NCBI GenBank assembly: GCA_013350335.1
Contig: CM023539.1
Span: 46,424,631-46,488,630 of the forward strand
Direction of reading: 5' to 3'
From: Chimonanthus salicifolius
Taxonomy: Eukaryota > Streptophyta > Magnoliopsida > Laurales > Calycanthaceae
DNA: 64,000 nt
Below the pieces are notes generated by a model. That model was not told the origin of the DNA. It made no database searches and saw only the letters and a program-made list of their open reading frames with translations. A program made the translations under genes and the position numbers. Positions 45,712-59,314 of this stretch are shown piece after piece (positions within the stretch are counted from its first letter, which is position 1; the number at the start of each line of letters is the position of its first letter).

Positions 45712-48700
45712 CTTCGCTTGCTAATATGGGAAACCAACTCACGAATAGGCTTTTCACGACTTCACGCATTCACAATTCCGAGTCTCTGATGCTTTTCACG
45801 ACTTCACGCATTCACAATTCCAAGTACATGCATAAGAGAGATTTTCTTACAAAAAAATTCTATATGTAATAGAAGATATATGCCACTATATAATATTAGA
45901 GAATATGAATTTCATATTAAGTGTTTTCTCATATTATTGATCTTTCTAAAATTTTTAGGCATTTTTCAAAATTTAAGAACGTCTTTCCAATTTTTAGGAC
46001 ATACTTTATTTGTATTGAAAATTTGACTCTCAAGAGTCTAATGGCCCCTAAAAATAACATTTTTAACAAAAATATGCTCAAACTAGTTTTTTCATTTTCC
46101 CTATTTTTCTTAGATTTTTATTTATTTTTCCAAAAACTATAAAAAAAGAGAAAAGAAAAAACACAGCAATGGTATGCTTTAGTGATACGTCGTGGCATCT
46201 TAAATTTGACAAATTAATTGATGAATTTCGATATATTATTAATCCATCCTTGACAAGAAAAACAATAGTATAAAATTTGAATAGATATGAGTGGATGGAG
46301 ATGAAATTTGGTATTTAAAATAGCCATAAAATATATAAATAATAGTATGTGAGGCCCATGATATAAGAATTTGAAAAGAAAATTCCACGTAGATGCCCTT
46401 TCCTATCACCACATTTAGTGTCCTCATTTTATTAATAATTAGTTCAAAAAGGTTGGCATCTAAGGTATACAAAAGTTTTAACAAAGTAATTGAGTTTAGA
46501 GAATTAAAATGATTTAAATATCTGATTGGGTAATGCAGTCATTCACCTCTTATGGAAAGTTAGGAACAAAGCTTACTATGGCTTGGATTTTCATCATTTC
46601 TTACTCAAGAACTTTCAGATAAATTACCACAAGTGGCTAGCTCTGCAACTCTGGTCAGGCCTCATCCACATCAGAAAAACTTAAAGTGAGGTTAACTTGA
46701 CTAGGGCCCGAGTTGAGATTTGGGCTCAAACAATAGAGTCCAATATATAATTGGGTCTGTCCAAGGCCTTGCATTATATGGGCTTCACCCGACTTGAAAA
46801 CTCAAATTTAGACTCAAGCATGTTTTAAAACCCAGTACCATCATATACAATATGTAGTTTCATGTTATACATTTATCTTAAAAAATCTATTATGCTATCT
46901 TAATTCAAAGTTTTAACTTTTTATTCAAATAATTCAAACTCTTAATCATCCAGTTCTGAAACTCAACTTAATCTCTAAAATAAATTTATTTAAATTGGAT
47001 GTTCCCCTTCCATAACTCTAAATAGAACTTGCAATTACACAAATGCTTGCATGTTGACAAGAGTTTCTCTAGAAAAATTGAGCATAAGATTGGTTGCGAT
47101 TGATAGAGAACTATGTGAATGATGTAGCCATCTAGCCTGATAAACCCGACGAGAGCTCAAGCAGAGATGAGCTAATCCAACTGCATCCGATTGACGAGAT
47201 GATCATTTTAATTTATCATTGGACCGATAGTGGGAAATAAGGCCCACATACACAGCATATTAAAGTCCACCCTCATGAGTTCAAAACTTGACACATTTTA
47301 AAACACTTGGACCGATGGTTGGTGGCATTCTATTCGCCGGTGAGCCTCATTCAAGAGGAGAATTGCTGCGGTGCGAACGAGAGTCCCATATCGATTGTGA
47401 GAGAGGAAATCTAAGAATTTATAAAGGATTGAGTCACTCTATCAATTGCAGTCTTTTGGACTGGGAGCTCAATCCTAACACATCTAAGACATTGAAGGCT
47501 ACTTCTTAAATATGACTCTTAAATTTTATTAAAAAAGTGGATGTTTTCAAAGTTCATCATTTCAAAAGGTTTCAAAGGGCAAAATAGGCAAATAAATTGG
47601 CTAGGGCTATAGTACTCGAGTCCATAGTGTTTTCCACTAAAATTAGCACCGAAGCATGTTTCCATTAGTCAACAAAGACAAGATAAGGAAAAGTGATGAG
47701 TTTAGTATAAGAAATTTTTACAATTAAAAAGGTAGAGATAATCTTGATCAGTCAAAAGAGATGGAAAATTATTTCTTCTAAGCTTGTTGTAAACAAAATT
47801 AAATAATTCAAAGGCAATGTGGTAAGAGATTTTTTTTTATATTTACAATAATTCATGAATTACATAAAGTGCCATTACTTAATATCTTACCACCTTTTAA
47901 AATTCAAAATAAATCTTCATCTTATATATATCTTAAAAAAAAAGAAGAAATGAACTAAAAAGAAATAAGAAACTCAAAAATGAAGAAGTAATTCTTATTC
48001 CTTTCCTCCTATTTTGTAGAAAGTTTGACTTTAGTCAAACATTCCTACAATCCCTCATTGTAGCTCGTATATGGGCCTAACAAATGGATATTTGGAGGCC
48101 CAAAAAGCCAAAAGTAAAGCCTTAGTCTCGTACCTTGTGTCTTAAATGGCCTCTTTTTGCTCCTATTAATTTTTTTATGAAAAACTAGCACAACAAATTC
48201 TTCAAATTTGCTTTATAGAAATCAAAAAAAAAATAAAATGAATAGACAGGAAACTTGGAACAAAATTCACAAGAATTCTCAAGTTACTCTACGAAAGGAG
48301 TAGAAGAAAAAATTGCCCAATCTAAACGGGCCCAAACGCCCACAGTTGCTATTTTTGAGTTTTATCTGTCCAAATTGGAGTCCATGTAGGCATACACATC
48401 ATCATTGATGTGGCATCTGATGTGGGATTCGGATGCTCACTTATTAGGCAGCAAATGGGCCTGAAATCATGGCCCTAACCCAAAGCCTGTCCAAGTGGGC
48501 TTTAAATCTGATGTAATTGGGTCCAATAGTTTGCATTTGAGGCTCTCACTCTTCTCCATCAATTCTAAGTTCAATTCGGGTCGAAAATTAACAAATAAAC
48601 TCATATGTGTTCCATTTTCGTCCAATAGGCCTTCTATGATCTCGTCCGCTTCAATGGATCTTTTGATGGCCACTTCAATCGCTTCTAGCCCATGGAATTG

Positions 48701-49400
48701 AAGGTTGCCAAGACTGTATATTCAATTTATTCAGGTCTGGCTGCTAAAAATGAACTACCCACTCATGTGACCAATGGGGCTGATGTAATCTATCCACACT
48801 GATGCAGTCATGCTGGCCCTACGTGGTGATCAAAGTTGGACCCGCCGCCTTAATGACAAGCTCAAATCAGCACCCTAGTTTTATTCTATTAATTATAAAA
48901 TGCCATGTGGATAATAAAAAGAAAATACAAAAAAAATACTTAATTATTCCTAGTTACAACATAATTTTTAGCTTCAATTAGTCTTGGTCCTCACTTATTT
49001 ATATGAATAATACTGATGAACTCATATCCCAATGGTTTAGCTCATATTAAAAGCACATTTTGCCAATAGATGCCCTCTGAATTGGTAGATTTTTATTTAT
49101 CCAATTGGTCATAATCATTTAGAATCATGTTTAGAATGCAATATTCAATTTCCTGGAACATATGTATTGATCGTACTTACACTCACACTAATTTGTTAGG
49201 AGACATAGGATGGATGAAATTTTCATTTTACTTTTACCCGTGTATCGCTTATTAAATACCGGTGTACCCTATACAGAATATATACATTTAGAGCGAATTG
49301 TTATCGGTAAACCGATAAAGGTAAAATAAAAATTTCACTCTATTCCATATCTATTGATAGATTTTACTCATGTTAAACTGACTGGCTTAAGAAATATTAT
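45712..49400. other. Intergenic, mostly unassigned
   Basis: It contains a short direct repeat (TTCACGACTTCACGCATTCA, 45750-45820) and the TRIM-like repeat at 47364. No gene was recognised. A 68-codon minus-strand frame at 48467-48673 has no family resemblance. Confidence 0.4.
47364..47480 (+). repeat. Possible solo TRIM repeat
   Basis: After a purine stretch (CAAGAGGAGAAT) a TG...CA segment runs from TGCTGCGGTGCGAACG to AATCCTAACA. Internal words (AGAGTCCCATATCGATT, AATTTATAAAGGATT) resemble the TRIM repeats at 58970-59314. No partner repeat was found. Confidence 0.4.
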
Positions 49401-51128
49401 CAGTTAAATTCTATATTCCAATCATTTTAACTCATTGATCGCAAGAGGCTCTGGACCATTCATCTTCTCCACGTCAAATCCTACATCCAGCCATAATAAA
49501 TGTGTACATGGTCAAGTGTAGATTTTTTTCTAAACACAAATGATTGAACACACCTAACAAGTGAAAACAATCAGGTCAAGAAGTTCTTGTCATGAACGGC
49601 AAACTTGTTCTTCTCTGTCACAACATGAAAGGACAGTGCTATCAAAGAGTTGCCGGGTTGAAGGTACCCACTACTGTGACTCTAAATGTGGCTAGTTCAA
49701 TCACACGTTTACAGATAGTTGGGTTGTCCATTTCTCAACAAGCAAAACAATGTGTATAAATAAAATGAATGATTTTAATAATGGTGATAATATGTATGTA
49801 TAGAAGCAATATTTTAGAGAAGCAATGAGATAAATAACTTACTTTCAGAATCTTTTTAGTATTTAAAAATCCCACATTTTTAAAGTAGGAAATTTTTAGA
49901 ATTTATCCAATCAAATTAGTCAAAAGCAGGGTTTTATGTATTGTTAAAATTTAATTGAAGGAAAAGATTTTTAAAAGTCACATGAAAAAAATAAGCCTTG
50001 TGCAAAATATGAATAATAGCATCATTATGATTTAAAATATATCTTTAGTGATCTAATTTAAGATTATTTTTAAAATAAATTTATCAAATTAGCCTAAAGT
50101 GAGCCTCATTTATGTTCTGAAAAGTTTCTTAAGGAAGTTAAAAAAAATAAAGGAAAGTGCTTGCTTAATAGAGAGGACTTCAATTGCCATGGATGATTTT
50201 TGGAATCTCAATATTCCTCCATAGTATATACTGTTTGCTTAGCAGATTCTAAAGAACAGATTGGCAGTTGCTCATAATTTGTGCAAGAAATTCAGTTTTG
50301 GATTAGACTAGTTGTGGACCAAACAAAATAAATTCGGTTTAGTCCAACTTGTCAATCATTTTGCCTTTACTCAACTACCATTCCTATTCTCAGTACAGAA
50401 GAATCATTGACGGCTTAGTAGATAAATAACTTAATTTAGATATTGTAATTAATTAAATTTTATATATATTTTGTATGAATCAATTTACAATGAGCAATGC
50501 ATTCAAAAGTTTTATGAAAGTATTGAATAGTTAGCACTTGTGAAAGTTAAAATGAAAACAATATCAATCGCTCTATTTATACATGCATTTTGGAGTCTAA
50601 GTCTTCTCAAATATCAACTAATATTTATAAATGTTATTATCAACTTATTTTTATTAGTATTTTTGAAATAAAAAAGGTTATTTATGAGAAGTAGGTTTAG
50701 CAGATGTTTGGACTGAAATGTTCAAGTGCTCTGACAACATGTGTTAGAGTGTGGAGTCTACTATATAATAGAAGAGAAATTATAAGGTTGAATAGGTTCT
50801 CATGAGAGTTATGTAACTATCATAATGGTACCCAATGAATCACCTAACTTTTAATTTCTTAAAATAAAAAATAAATTATTAGATAAATATTTTTATATAT
50901 CATGATTATTTCAACGGTGAGAATGTATTAAATGATTACTGTAAAAGGTTAGATCAAAGTTTAAAAAGAAAATAATAATTCCAATAAATCTTTTCCTGCA
51001 ATGATTGATAATCATTTGTATGGTTTTATCAAACTTTCAACATCTTTAAAGGCAATACCGCAATACCGCAATACCCATTAATGAACCCAACTACACAACG
51101 GACGGTCCATTTTGGACCAAAACAAAAC

Positions 51129-51142
51129 TATAAGTATAAATG
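51129..51142 (+). promoter_or_regulatory. TATA-like box of the plus-strand MYB gene
   Basis: CTATAAGTATAAAT lies about 35-45 bp before the ATG at 51174. Assigned by position only. Confidence 0.35.
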
Positions 51143-52505
51143 ATAAACTGAGGTTTGTGAAAAACTTGAAATAATGGAAAGTGTGGGTGTAAGGAAGGGT
51201 GCATGGACTACGGAAGAAGATCTTTTACTGAGAAAATGCATTGAGAGGAATGGAGAAGGGAACTGGCGTCAAGTTCCTTTGAAGGCAGGCAAGTTTTTCC
51301 TTTAGTTTCATTATATTTGATGAAAATATGCATTATTTCTAACTTTATTTGCAATATTGACTTCAATAATGTAAGTGTAATCTTTCAGAAAATATGTATG
51401 TAGAATGATACTTTAGACCCACTAAATATTTTCAATGAAAGAAATAAATAATTCAGACTTATGTCAGTATAGAAAATTATTCATGAAAATGACTTTATTT
51501 TATTTTATTTTTCAATCTAAACGCATGAAAACAGAGAGTAAGCTTCTTTTTTTTTTTTTCTTTTTTGTAATTAAAAAAGCTGCTGTTTTCAGATCCAATC
51601 ATCAATTTTCATGACTTTACTTCAATCAAATAGAATGTTTTTAAAAAAATTGAATTAGATTTTAATTAGATCTGGAAAATATATTTTATTTAATCTGGGT
51701 GATGCCTTGATGATTCATTAATATTTTTTTTTGTTAACTTATTAAAATTTTATTTGTAGCATTGAAATTGTTGCTACATATGTCGTCCAACTGAATCGAA
51801 ACTTAAACCATATTATCCTTGTGACTGTAGATTTGTCTTGGAAATTTGTTCGGCAGTAGTGAGCTTTTGAGAGACACCAGGGCGTTTTTTATGCACGGAA
51901 ATAAGGTCTCGTGTGGGACCATTTAATATTGAATTTTATCTAGTAAATTATTTTTTATTTTCGAAGTTCAGATCGAACTATTTATAATTTTAATTTGGTG
52001 CATCTTCATCAATGGATTAAATATAATAGGTTAAAATATTTATCCAATGGTTCATTTTTAATTCTAAAAAGTCAAAGGCTAACATTATTCAATAGCTCCC
52101 ATTTTTTTATTTTTTACAGTATAATAGTCATATGATAATCTATCCATCCACGAAATTTTGGTGATCATGAGATTTGGTCCCATCAAAACACATACTTTTC
52201 ACATCTACCAAACCAGCCTATATATAATAATTATATATAAAAGTCTTTTTACTAATAACAAATATTTTTTATGGTTTTGTCTCTCTAAACAAAACGATAA
52301 GGATTTTATAACTATAGATTGATCAAAATGTTACATTACAAATAATTAAAGTTCAAAGTTTGTTTCAATCCAACTTTTAAACCCACTTGAAATATGAATA
52401 TTAAAATTATGAACTAGAAAAAATATATATTTATGTAAATTGAATGAAATTTGACTAAAATTAAGTTAAAAATAGGAGTAAAATGATGTAAAAGTATTTG
52501 AAATG

Positions 52506-53181
52506 TGACGCAGAGAGGGTAAGATCGGATATAAGGGTAACTCGATTAGAGGGTAAATAAATGGAATTATATCTGGTTGTTAGAATTAATTAAAAAAATA
52601 AAAGAAAGAGGTGAATGGCAATGTGGTAATTAAAGGGAGAAGTGGATATTATTGGTCAAAGGTAATAAAGAGAAGAAGATAAAGTGGAAGTTGTCTCAGA
52701 AAAGGCAATGGGATAGGACAAGTTACAAAGACCCAACTTAAGAAAAGAAGAGGGTGTTAGAGAAAGAGATGGGGACGAACGATGGCATGAGTGAGGTTTG
52801 GATGTGGGAAGGCTGGGTATTAATGAAACAATTAGAGAAAGGGGGAATGGCTTTGATGATGGGATCGGATGGGAATGGGTAGCAGGCCTGGGAGATGGAT
52901 ATGGTGATGGTAATTGGACAGGGATCTATGGGTTGTGTGGAGTGGCGTGAGAAGGTGGCTGAATGGTGGTGGGTTCAGATCTGGCTTGGAAGACGGCAGC
53001 TGCAACAGGCGTGCAAGGCGACGCCTAAGGAAGAGACCTGAGCGGACTTTTGTATGAGTGTCGGGAAGAAGATAACTCTGAAGGATGCTTCGATCGCCGT
53101 CGATAGTAGGAGAAGAAATTTCAGTACTTCCCTTGTGTTCACACGTTGGGTCTTGGGTCCTATGTGTGTACTACATCAAAA
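52506..53181. mobile_element. About 675-bp insert in intron 1 of the plus-strand MYB gene
   Basis: The paralogue reads continuously TATTTGAAATGATTGGAAG. Here TATTTGAAATG (to 52505) and ATTGGAAGAAAC (from about 53182) are separated by purine-rich sequence with no recognised coding. Ends and target duplication are unclear. Confidence 0.5.
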
Positions 53182-53208
53182 TTGATTGGAAGAAACATTA
53201 TAACATTC

Positions 53209-53211
<3 letters not shown>

Positions 53212-53268
<57 letters not shown>
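53212..53268. repeat. (TA)n microsatellite
   Basis: An uninterrupted TA run of 57 bp in intron 1 of the plus-strand MYB gene, close to the insert above and absent from the minus-strand paralogue. Confidence 0.95.
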
Positions 53269-53272
<4 letters not shown>

Positions 53273-54600
53273 TTCACTTGAACAGAATGTTTCAGCCACT
53301 TTAGTTGTAAAGTAATCGAAATGACAAATGTAATTTTAACATTTTTCTTTAATTGGATTCATGTTGAACTTTCTATCTTTTCTAGGCTTTTATGTTTCTT
53401 TTCAAGCATGATCTAAATTATCCACATAATGTAACATTTTGACTTGTTCAATCTTTTTGAATAGCAAGGCCTCAGAAGATGTCGAAAGAGTTGTAGACTG
53501 AGATGGTTGAATTACCTAAGTCCAAAAATCAAGCGGGGGCAATTTGCTGATGACGAAATTGATCTTATCATCAGGCTTCATAAGCTATTGGGCAATAGAT
53601 TAGTTTGCAAAATGTTTAGTAGATACCTATAAAATGATATCAAGTTGAGAATTTTTTACTAGGGCCTACATCAAATCATGTGATTGGATTGCACAGACAG
53701 CTTTATAAAAAATCATATCAAATAGAACATCAAAATATGATTTTCAAAGAAAGAAAATTTAACTTAGTCTTAGAACGTTTTGGGAGCATATAATTAGAAT
53801 ATGATCAAATTGAATAGATATCTAACGATAGTGGGTGAAGGGAGGGGAAGTGTGAAATGTAGGTCTTACAAAAAAGTGTTGAAAGAGATCTCAATTGGTA
53901 CGTTGTAGTTTGAGTTCCATTCCTTCTTGAATTTACATCAAATGGGTTTCACAAAATGACTGGCTTTTTGTTTTCAGATGGTCTTTAATTGCAGGAAGGA
54001 TTCCAGGAAGGACTGCCAATGATGTAAAGAACTTCTGGAACTCTCATTTGAGTAAGAAGCTTGTGACTGAAAGAAAAGGAAATGAAACTGGAAAGACTGA
54101 AGTTATAAAGCCACAACCTCGAAGACTATCAATAAATAAAGGAAGGGATAGGGAAGGACAAACCTCTGGGTTTGAAGGTCGACAAGAAAAATCCACAGAT
54201 TCACAAACACCACTTGGGATAGAGGATGATAATCTTTGGTTGGAAGGTTTGCTGATAGATGTGGAAGAAGAACAGCGTAGAGGAGAGATGTTTGTGCCCA
54301 CGGGAATTGAGAATGAAGATATTGATTGGAATGGTTTAATATGGGAACTCGGTACTTTGGTTTGAATTGTTAATGCATATTAGTTTGAAATTTCTATTGG
54401 AAGTTGTAATGGCATGTTAAATGGCGTGTTTTATCATGCTGTTTAAAACTCTTATTTGATGAAGGCAAAGATCGGTTTTAAGTCTTCAAATAAAGTTTTA
54501 GTGAATTCGAACACAGCTCAAACTCTCAAGCATGTGAGTGAACCCGAATTACACAACCACTCAGAATTTCAGAGAGTTCTTCGGATCTCTTGTCAATTCC

Positions 54601-57600
54601 AATTTGCTAATTGAATTTCACCCCAACATTGGGCAATTAAAAATCCAATTAGAAATAGTAAATTAGAACTAATTTCTCACTGGAAGAATAGAAATGACTC
54701 CAAATTCTACCAAAAAAGTATAAGAGTGAAAGATCCATGGTGAAACTAAGTTTTCAAAGAAATTAGATTCGACTTTAGCTTAAATTAAAATAACAATCTA
54801 ATTACAAATACATCAATCAATTTTAAATAATTTAATGCAAAATTTCAATAGATGATTGCATGAATTAAATTAATTCAAATAAAAAAATAAGAAATTAGCT
54901 TTCACATAAAACAACTTACTTGAGTTTTCTCCAAAAAGAACTAACTTCCAAACTTCAATTTTCAATCCAAAATTCATGTGTCTTATATGGCTGCATTACC
55001 CCTCTATTTACTGCATTCTAAGAAATGAAAGAGGAAGAGAAAAAACAACCCAATGAGCATGGCTAGAGTTGTCCTACATTAAGATAACTAATTACATCAA
55101 ACAATGTTAGAGCTTCCCGTCACTTTCTGACACCAACTAGAAAAATTGTCATAAGTTCGACTACATAGTATTGGAATTGTGCAAACATAGACTTGTTAGA
55201 AAGATTATTGAATAAACATTTCAAAACGAATCCCAATTTTATAAAAATATGATATTAGTTTGATATTTTAATTATACATACAAAATTATAGAATGTGCAA
55301 GCCAATTTTGGTGTGAAATACTTCATACCTAATTTATGTGCAAGCCAATTACTCTTGATCCAATGGATTTTTTATTTTTACTTTTTGGGTATCACCATTC
55401 AATACTGAAAATGAGACTAAACCATTTACTCTCCTCCACATTAAAAAAAAGTTATTTGAATATGAGGTAAAAATCAAATCTTTAACGAGTAGTCGGCGTG
55501 TTTTTCTATATGATGAAAATAAGCTCGATTTAAGAAAAATGAAAAACAAAATTAAAAAATCATTAGACATTTTTGTTGCATGTATCTAGATATTTTCATG
55601 GAGTAGTTGCAGAGATTCCATATTTAATGAGGTAGATTAAAGATAGTAGTAGTTATATTAAATGTTTATGTCGGATTTCTATTTAATGAGTTGAGCAAAT
55701 AAATTAATCGTTTATATATACTCTTGTACCTCTTCATTTTCAAAGGAAATACATAAGAAATTCTCCAATCATTGTATACCCTCTTTTTCCCTATTCTTGT
55801 GCCCATTCTCCTCCACTCAGCCATACTCACAATTCCCACATATAATTCATATACATAATTTTTGAACATTCGGTACCAAGAGCCTTAAACAAGATCACCA
55901 CCTTCCAATGGCCTCATCAAGCTTCCTTCAACACCAAAGTCCCCAACTTAACAAAAGAAACTTAGGATAATTGGTGCATACAAATGAAGACATTGATGGC
56001 TCTCCAGATGTATGAGAGCTTCTAGAAAGTGGCTACAAGTAGCTGGAGTCTATACTTCTTCATGGTAATTCTCCATAGAAGTTAACTCTATTATAAACCA
56101 TTAGCTAACAGATATTGGTAGCACATAACCTTTTCACTATTGTAGAATTACACACAGATTTGGTGTGTATTTCTTAATTAAGGAGAGACTCTTCAATCTT
56201 ATTTATAGAGAAAGATAAATACAAATCTGGAAAATATATATCCTAATAATTATCATATGTCGCTACTCTGATGCGAGCATGTCATTAAAACCACGATGAT
56301 CTTTCAATTTCAGCTATACTTCTTCATCACTTTCAAAGCATTTATGCTTTTTATCCTATTCCTTACCCTGCTACATCCATTTCATGATTATATTTGTATC
56401 AAGTTTACGTTGCACATCACGATTATCATTAGTTAGTCGATTGTGATTAATTTAGAATGAAATCTTTGCAGAGAAAAACTTTACACTCTCCATTAAAACT
56501 CATTCAACGCACTATTTCACACTGTTTTGAAAAGGAAAAAAATTATTGATGACAGAAACAATGTTACATTAAGTCAAATTTGAAGTATATATTAATGAAG
56601 AAATCTCATGAAACCCTTGAGTCTGCATATCTAGACCTTTGAAACTTGAGCTGTTCAGTCTAATTTCATCCATGTGAGCAGACAAGAGTCCAGACACATA
56701 GGAGGTTTTTGGGAAATGATTCATCATTATGATTTTGTGGTATTTGAAAAAAAAAAATTGAAAATTTAGTTAGATGGCATTCTTTAAAATTGGCAAAGAA
56801 AATTCTTAAAAAATTTAAAACAATTTTTTTGAATATTTTATAAATTAAATCCACTTTAACATTATTAAATACTTCAATAATTATTTCATATATTTTTCAT
56901 TCAGTTAGTTGAACCAAGATATTTTTAAATCTACCAAAACCTTGAGACCTAAATTAGAAGTAAACTTAGTATTTTTTTTTTAATAATTTTGTTCGAAGCG
57001 AAGCCTTGCATCCAATTTGGAACGAAAACTCCAATTTAAATGCATGTAGTTGGATTACATAATAAAAAATATAGGTGTTTCAAAATTTAAGATGTCGATA
57101 TAAACCTAGCACTCAATAATTAAATGAATGGAATATAATTAAATAAAAAAAAATTCTGGTCTAAAATTAAAACCTGAAATTTGAATGTTAAGATTTTTCT
57201 AATTAGGCCTTTTGCCTTTTTATATTTAAGGCCTCTAATAATATGACTTCTCTCTTAGATAGATTTTAAGTCAATAATTAAATTTTATTGTAAAATCTAA
57301 ATATTCAAAATATGTAGGCCTAAATTGATAGTGAACACTAAATTTAAAAATCCTAATTTTATTATAAGTACTTGACTATAAGATTTTTTTTTAAAAGAAA
57401 AACTGAATTTGAAAATCTCATCATAATATAAAAGAACAAAAGGGATGGTTGGTATGCAATTACCAAGGTTTCAGTGTGACCATTCAATTGAGGACCCACA
57501 ATCTAATGGTTGAGAGTTATAAATAGATACACATTTTTATAATTTAGTAATATCTAAAAAATATCTTTTATTTTGCACCGTCAAATTAGACTCAAAACTA

Positions 57601-58969
57601 TCTCGGATGCTCAAAACCTTTTCAACTTGCTTTACCTTCTCAGGCCCTCAAGATTGTCCACTGCAATCAAGTCGTTGCAGGGTAGAGGGCGAAGAGGAGT
57701 ACTGCCACTCCGTTATTTTTAATTCTTAGGTAGAGTTAGACAGTTGGCGACCACAGTGGAACACCAAATCATTTTATTAGACAAAATTGCCAAGTACAGC
57801 ATTAAGAGTTTGGTCTTAATAAGAAATTGCCATGAATTAATGACAATTCGGACCATTCATCCTTGTCATGTCAAATCCTACATCTAACCATAATAAGTGT
57901 CAATGTGGTCCAATGTAGATTTTTTAAAAAAAAATAAAAAAAATAATGAACATAGCTAACAATGAAAACAATCAGGTCACAAAGTTTCAATACCTTAATG
58001 AGGGTTCATGTAAATGCCATATCAGTTCTTATCATGGACAGCAAACTTGTTTTTCTCTGTCACTACTTGTAAAGACAGTGCTACCTTAGCACGATTCCAT
58101 GTTCTCCTCATTTAAACTTTCAAAATAAAAAAGCTTTTATCAAAATAGTAGATGGAAATTACTAGAAATGGGTTGTATTTTGGCAACTTATTTTTTTATC
58201 AAAATAGTAAATGGAAATTACTGCTTCATTGTAGAGATGTCAATTCAGAAGGATGGGGTTGAAAAAACAAGCCTGGTCAGACAAATGGAGAAGAAAAATG
58301 GAAAGTAGTTTAATGGTTTAGATTAAAATGGTAAACCCTTTGCTATTTTGAAATAGTAATAGCAAATCATATGCCATTTTGACCAATAATGGATTCCCCT
58401 GAGTTAGAATTATCACATTTTTGTGCACAATGTTTTATCCCAAATCGTACCGAGTCTATGGTTAAACCAATTATAAAAAAAAGAAGAAGAAAAGCATCAT
58501 TTTATTTACTTTTTATTAATTTAAAAGAAGCAAAATAAAATGTCTAGAACCATTGAAATGTAAATAAAAGACATTTCAAAAAAAAATAGAATATCAATTA
58601 ATAAAAATGTCGCATCCAGAAAAAGAAATTTAAATTTCCCAGTTCTACTACTTCTCATTTTCTGAAGATGTCCCTATTCTACAATATCAGTCATATAGTC
58701 ACACAAATTTATTGTTTGATCCCTTGTGCACCCTAAAGTCTTCTCGTCTTCTTCCTATTATACTCCATGTACTCCGTATTAAACTTTTAAAATTAAAAAA
58801 AAATTATCACCTGTATATTTTCTAATTATTTAATTTTACTCACTTTTAATTGAAGTTTTTTAGAATTTTCTAAAATTAAAAGCATCGGTGAGCATGCAAC
58901 ATATCTAGTGGTACATACTAGATCCTCTAACATCCTTGTATGTGACATATCCCGTGCAACATATCTAAG
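54601..58969. other. Spacer of the inverted duplication
   Basis: AT-rich. It holds a decayed copia 5' end (55866-56080) and, at about 57770-58090, another fragment of the MYB upstream region (GGACCATTCATCCTTGTCA, then CAGCAAACTTGTTTTTCTCT). No intact gene was seen. Confidence 0.5.
55866..56080 (+). pseudogene. Decayed copia start: primer site and gag
   Basis: TTCGGTACCAAGAGCC resembles a decayed TGGTATCAGAGCC primer site. A start codon at 55908 opens MASSSFLQHQSPQLNKRN. Then, across frameshifts, it reads NWCIQMKTLM and ELLESGYK, which fits the N-terminal Gag pattern of plant copia elements. Confidence 0.4.
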
Positions 58970-59314
58970 TGTTATTGGGGTTGACTGTGAAGGAGTCCTA
59001 AAATGAAAGTGTAGAGGGAGGAGATCTAGGGATTTATATAAGACTTGGACCACTTCACCTAACAGACTTATTTTTTCAAATGAATACTCAGTTGTAACAA
59101 GTGGTATCACAGCCAGGTCTATAGCTATCTCATGTGAATTTAGGAAATCCTCTAGGTAGACGAGTTAGATGGCCTCTTTCGATGGAGAATTGTTGATGTT
59201 GGCTGCGAAAGAATCTCATATTGGAAATATAAAAGAAGATCTAGAGATTTATAAAGGAATTATATCACTCCACTTAATAGACTAATTTTTTGAAATAGAT
59301 ACCGAGCCTTAACA
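58970..59314 (+). mobile_element. TRIM (miniature LTR retrotransposon)
   Basis: Terminal repeats are 58970-59099 (TGTTATTGGGG...GTTGTAACA) and 59191-59314 (TGTTGATGTTGG...CCTTAACA). The primer site TGGTATCACAGCC (59102-59114) follows the first, and a purine stretch GATGGAGAAT precedes the second. The two repeats are clearly diverged, and no target duplication was found, so it is old. Confidence 0.7.

Larger units (their letters stand above)
51174..54365 (+). pseudogene. R2R3-MYB (anthocyanin type), splice-donor mutant
   Basis: Exons are 51174-51288, 53469-53598 and 53978-54365 (115, 130 and 388 bp, identical to the minus-strand paralogue). Joined, they would give 210 aa: R2 with Trp 11, 31 and 51, R3 with Phe 64, Trp 83 and Trp 102, the bHLH-contact signature from Asp70 to Arg89, ANDV at 95-98 and KPQPRRLS after the repeats. 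These are marks of subgroup-6 anthocyanin regulators. Intron 1 has a GC donor (CAG|GCAAGT). Intron 2 has lost its donor: AATAG|AT here, AATAG|GT in the paralogue. Reading through gives a stop at 53630-53632 and a 92-residue protein lacking half of R3. All exons are otherwise open, so inactivation looks recent. Whether any functional transcript is made is unknown. Confidence 0.75.
50441..54600. repeat. Left arm of an inverted duplication (MYB locus)
   Basis: It is the reverse complement of about 60050-64000. Promoter, three exons, both introns and about 230 bp of 3' flank correspond in order. The right arm runs off the end of the window, so the true left boundary may lie further out. Confidence 0.85.

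Noticed and set aside
48467..48701. Opposed 68-codon frames as a small gene.
   Set aside because: The two frames mirror each other on opposite strands, no family is recognised, and there is no conserved partner elsewhere in the window.
53085..53315. A 76-aa frame containing a Tyr-Ile run.
   Set aside because: It is a translation of the TA microsatellite in an intron.
53599..53977. Plus-strand MYB intron 2 as a U12-type AT-AC intron.
   Set aside because: The donor ATTAGTTT is not the U12 consensus (ATATCCTT). The acceptor is an ordinary TTTTCAG, and the paralogue has GT at the same place. It is a point mutation.
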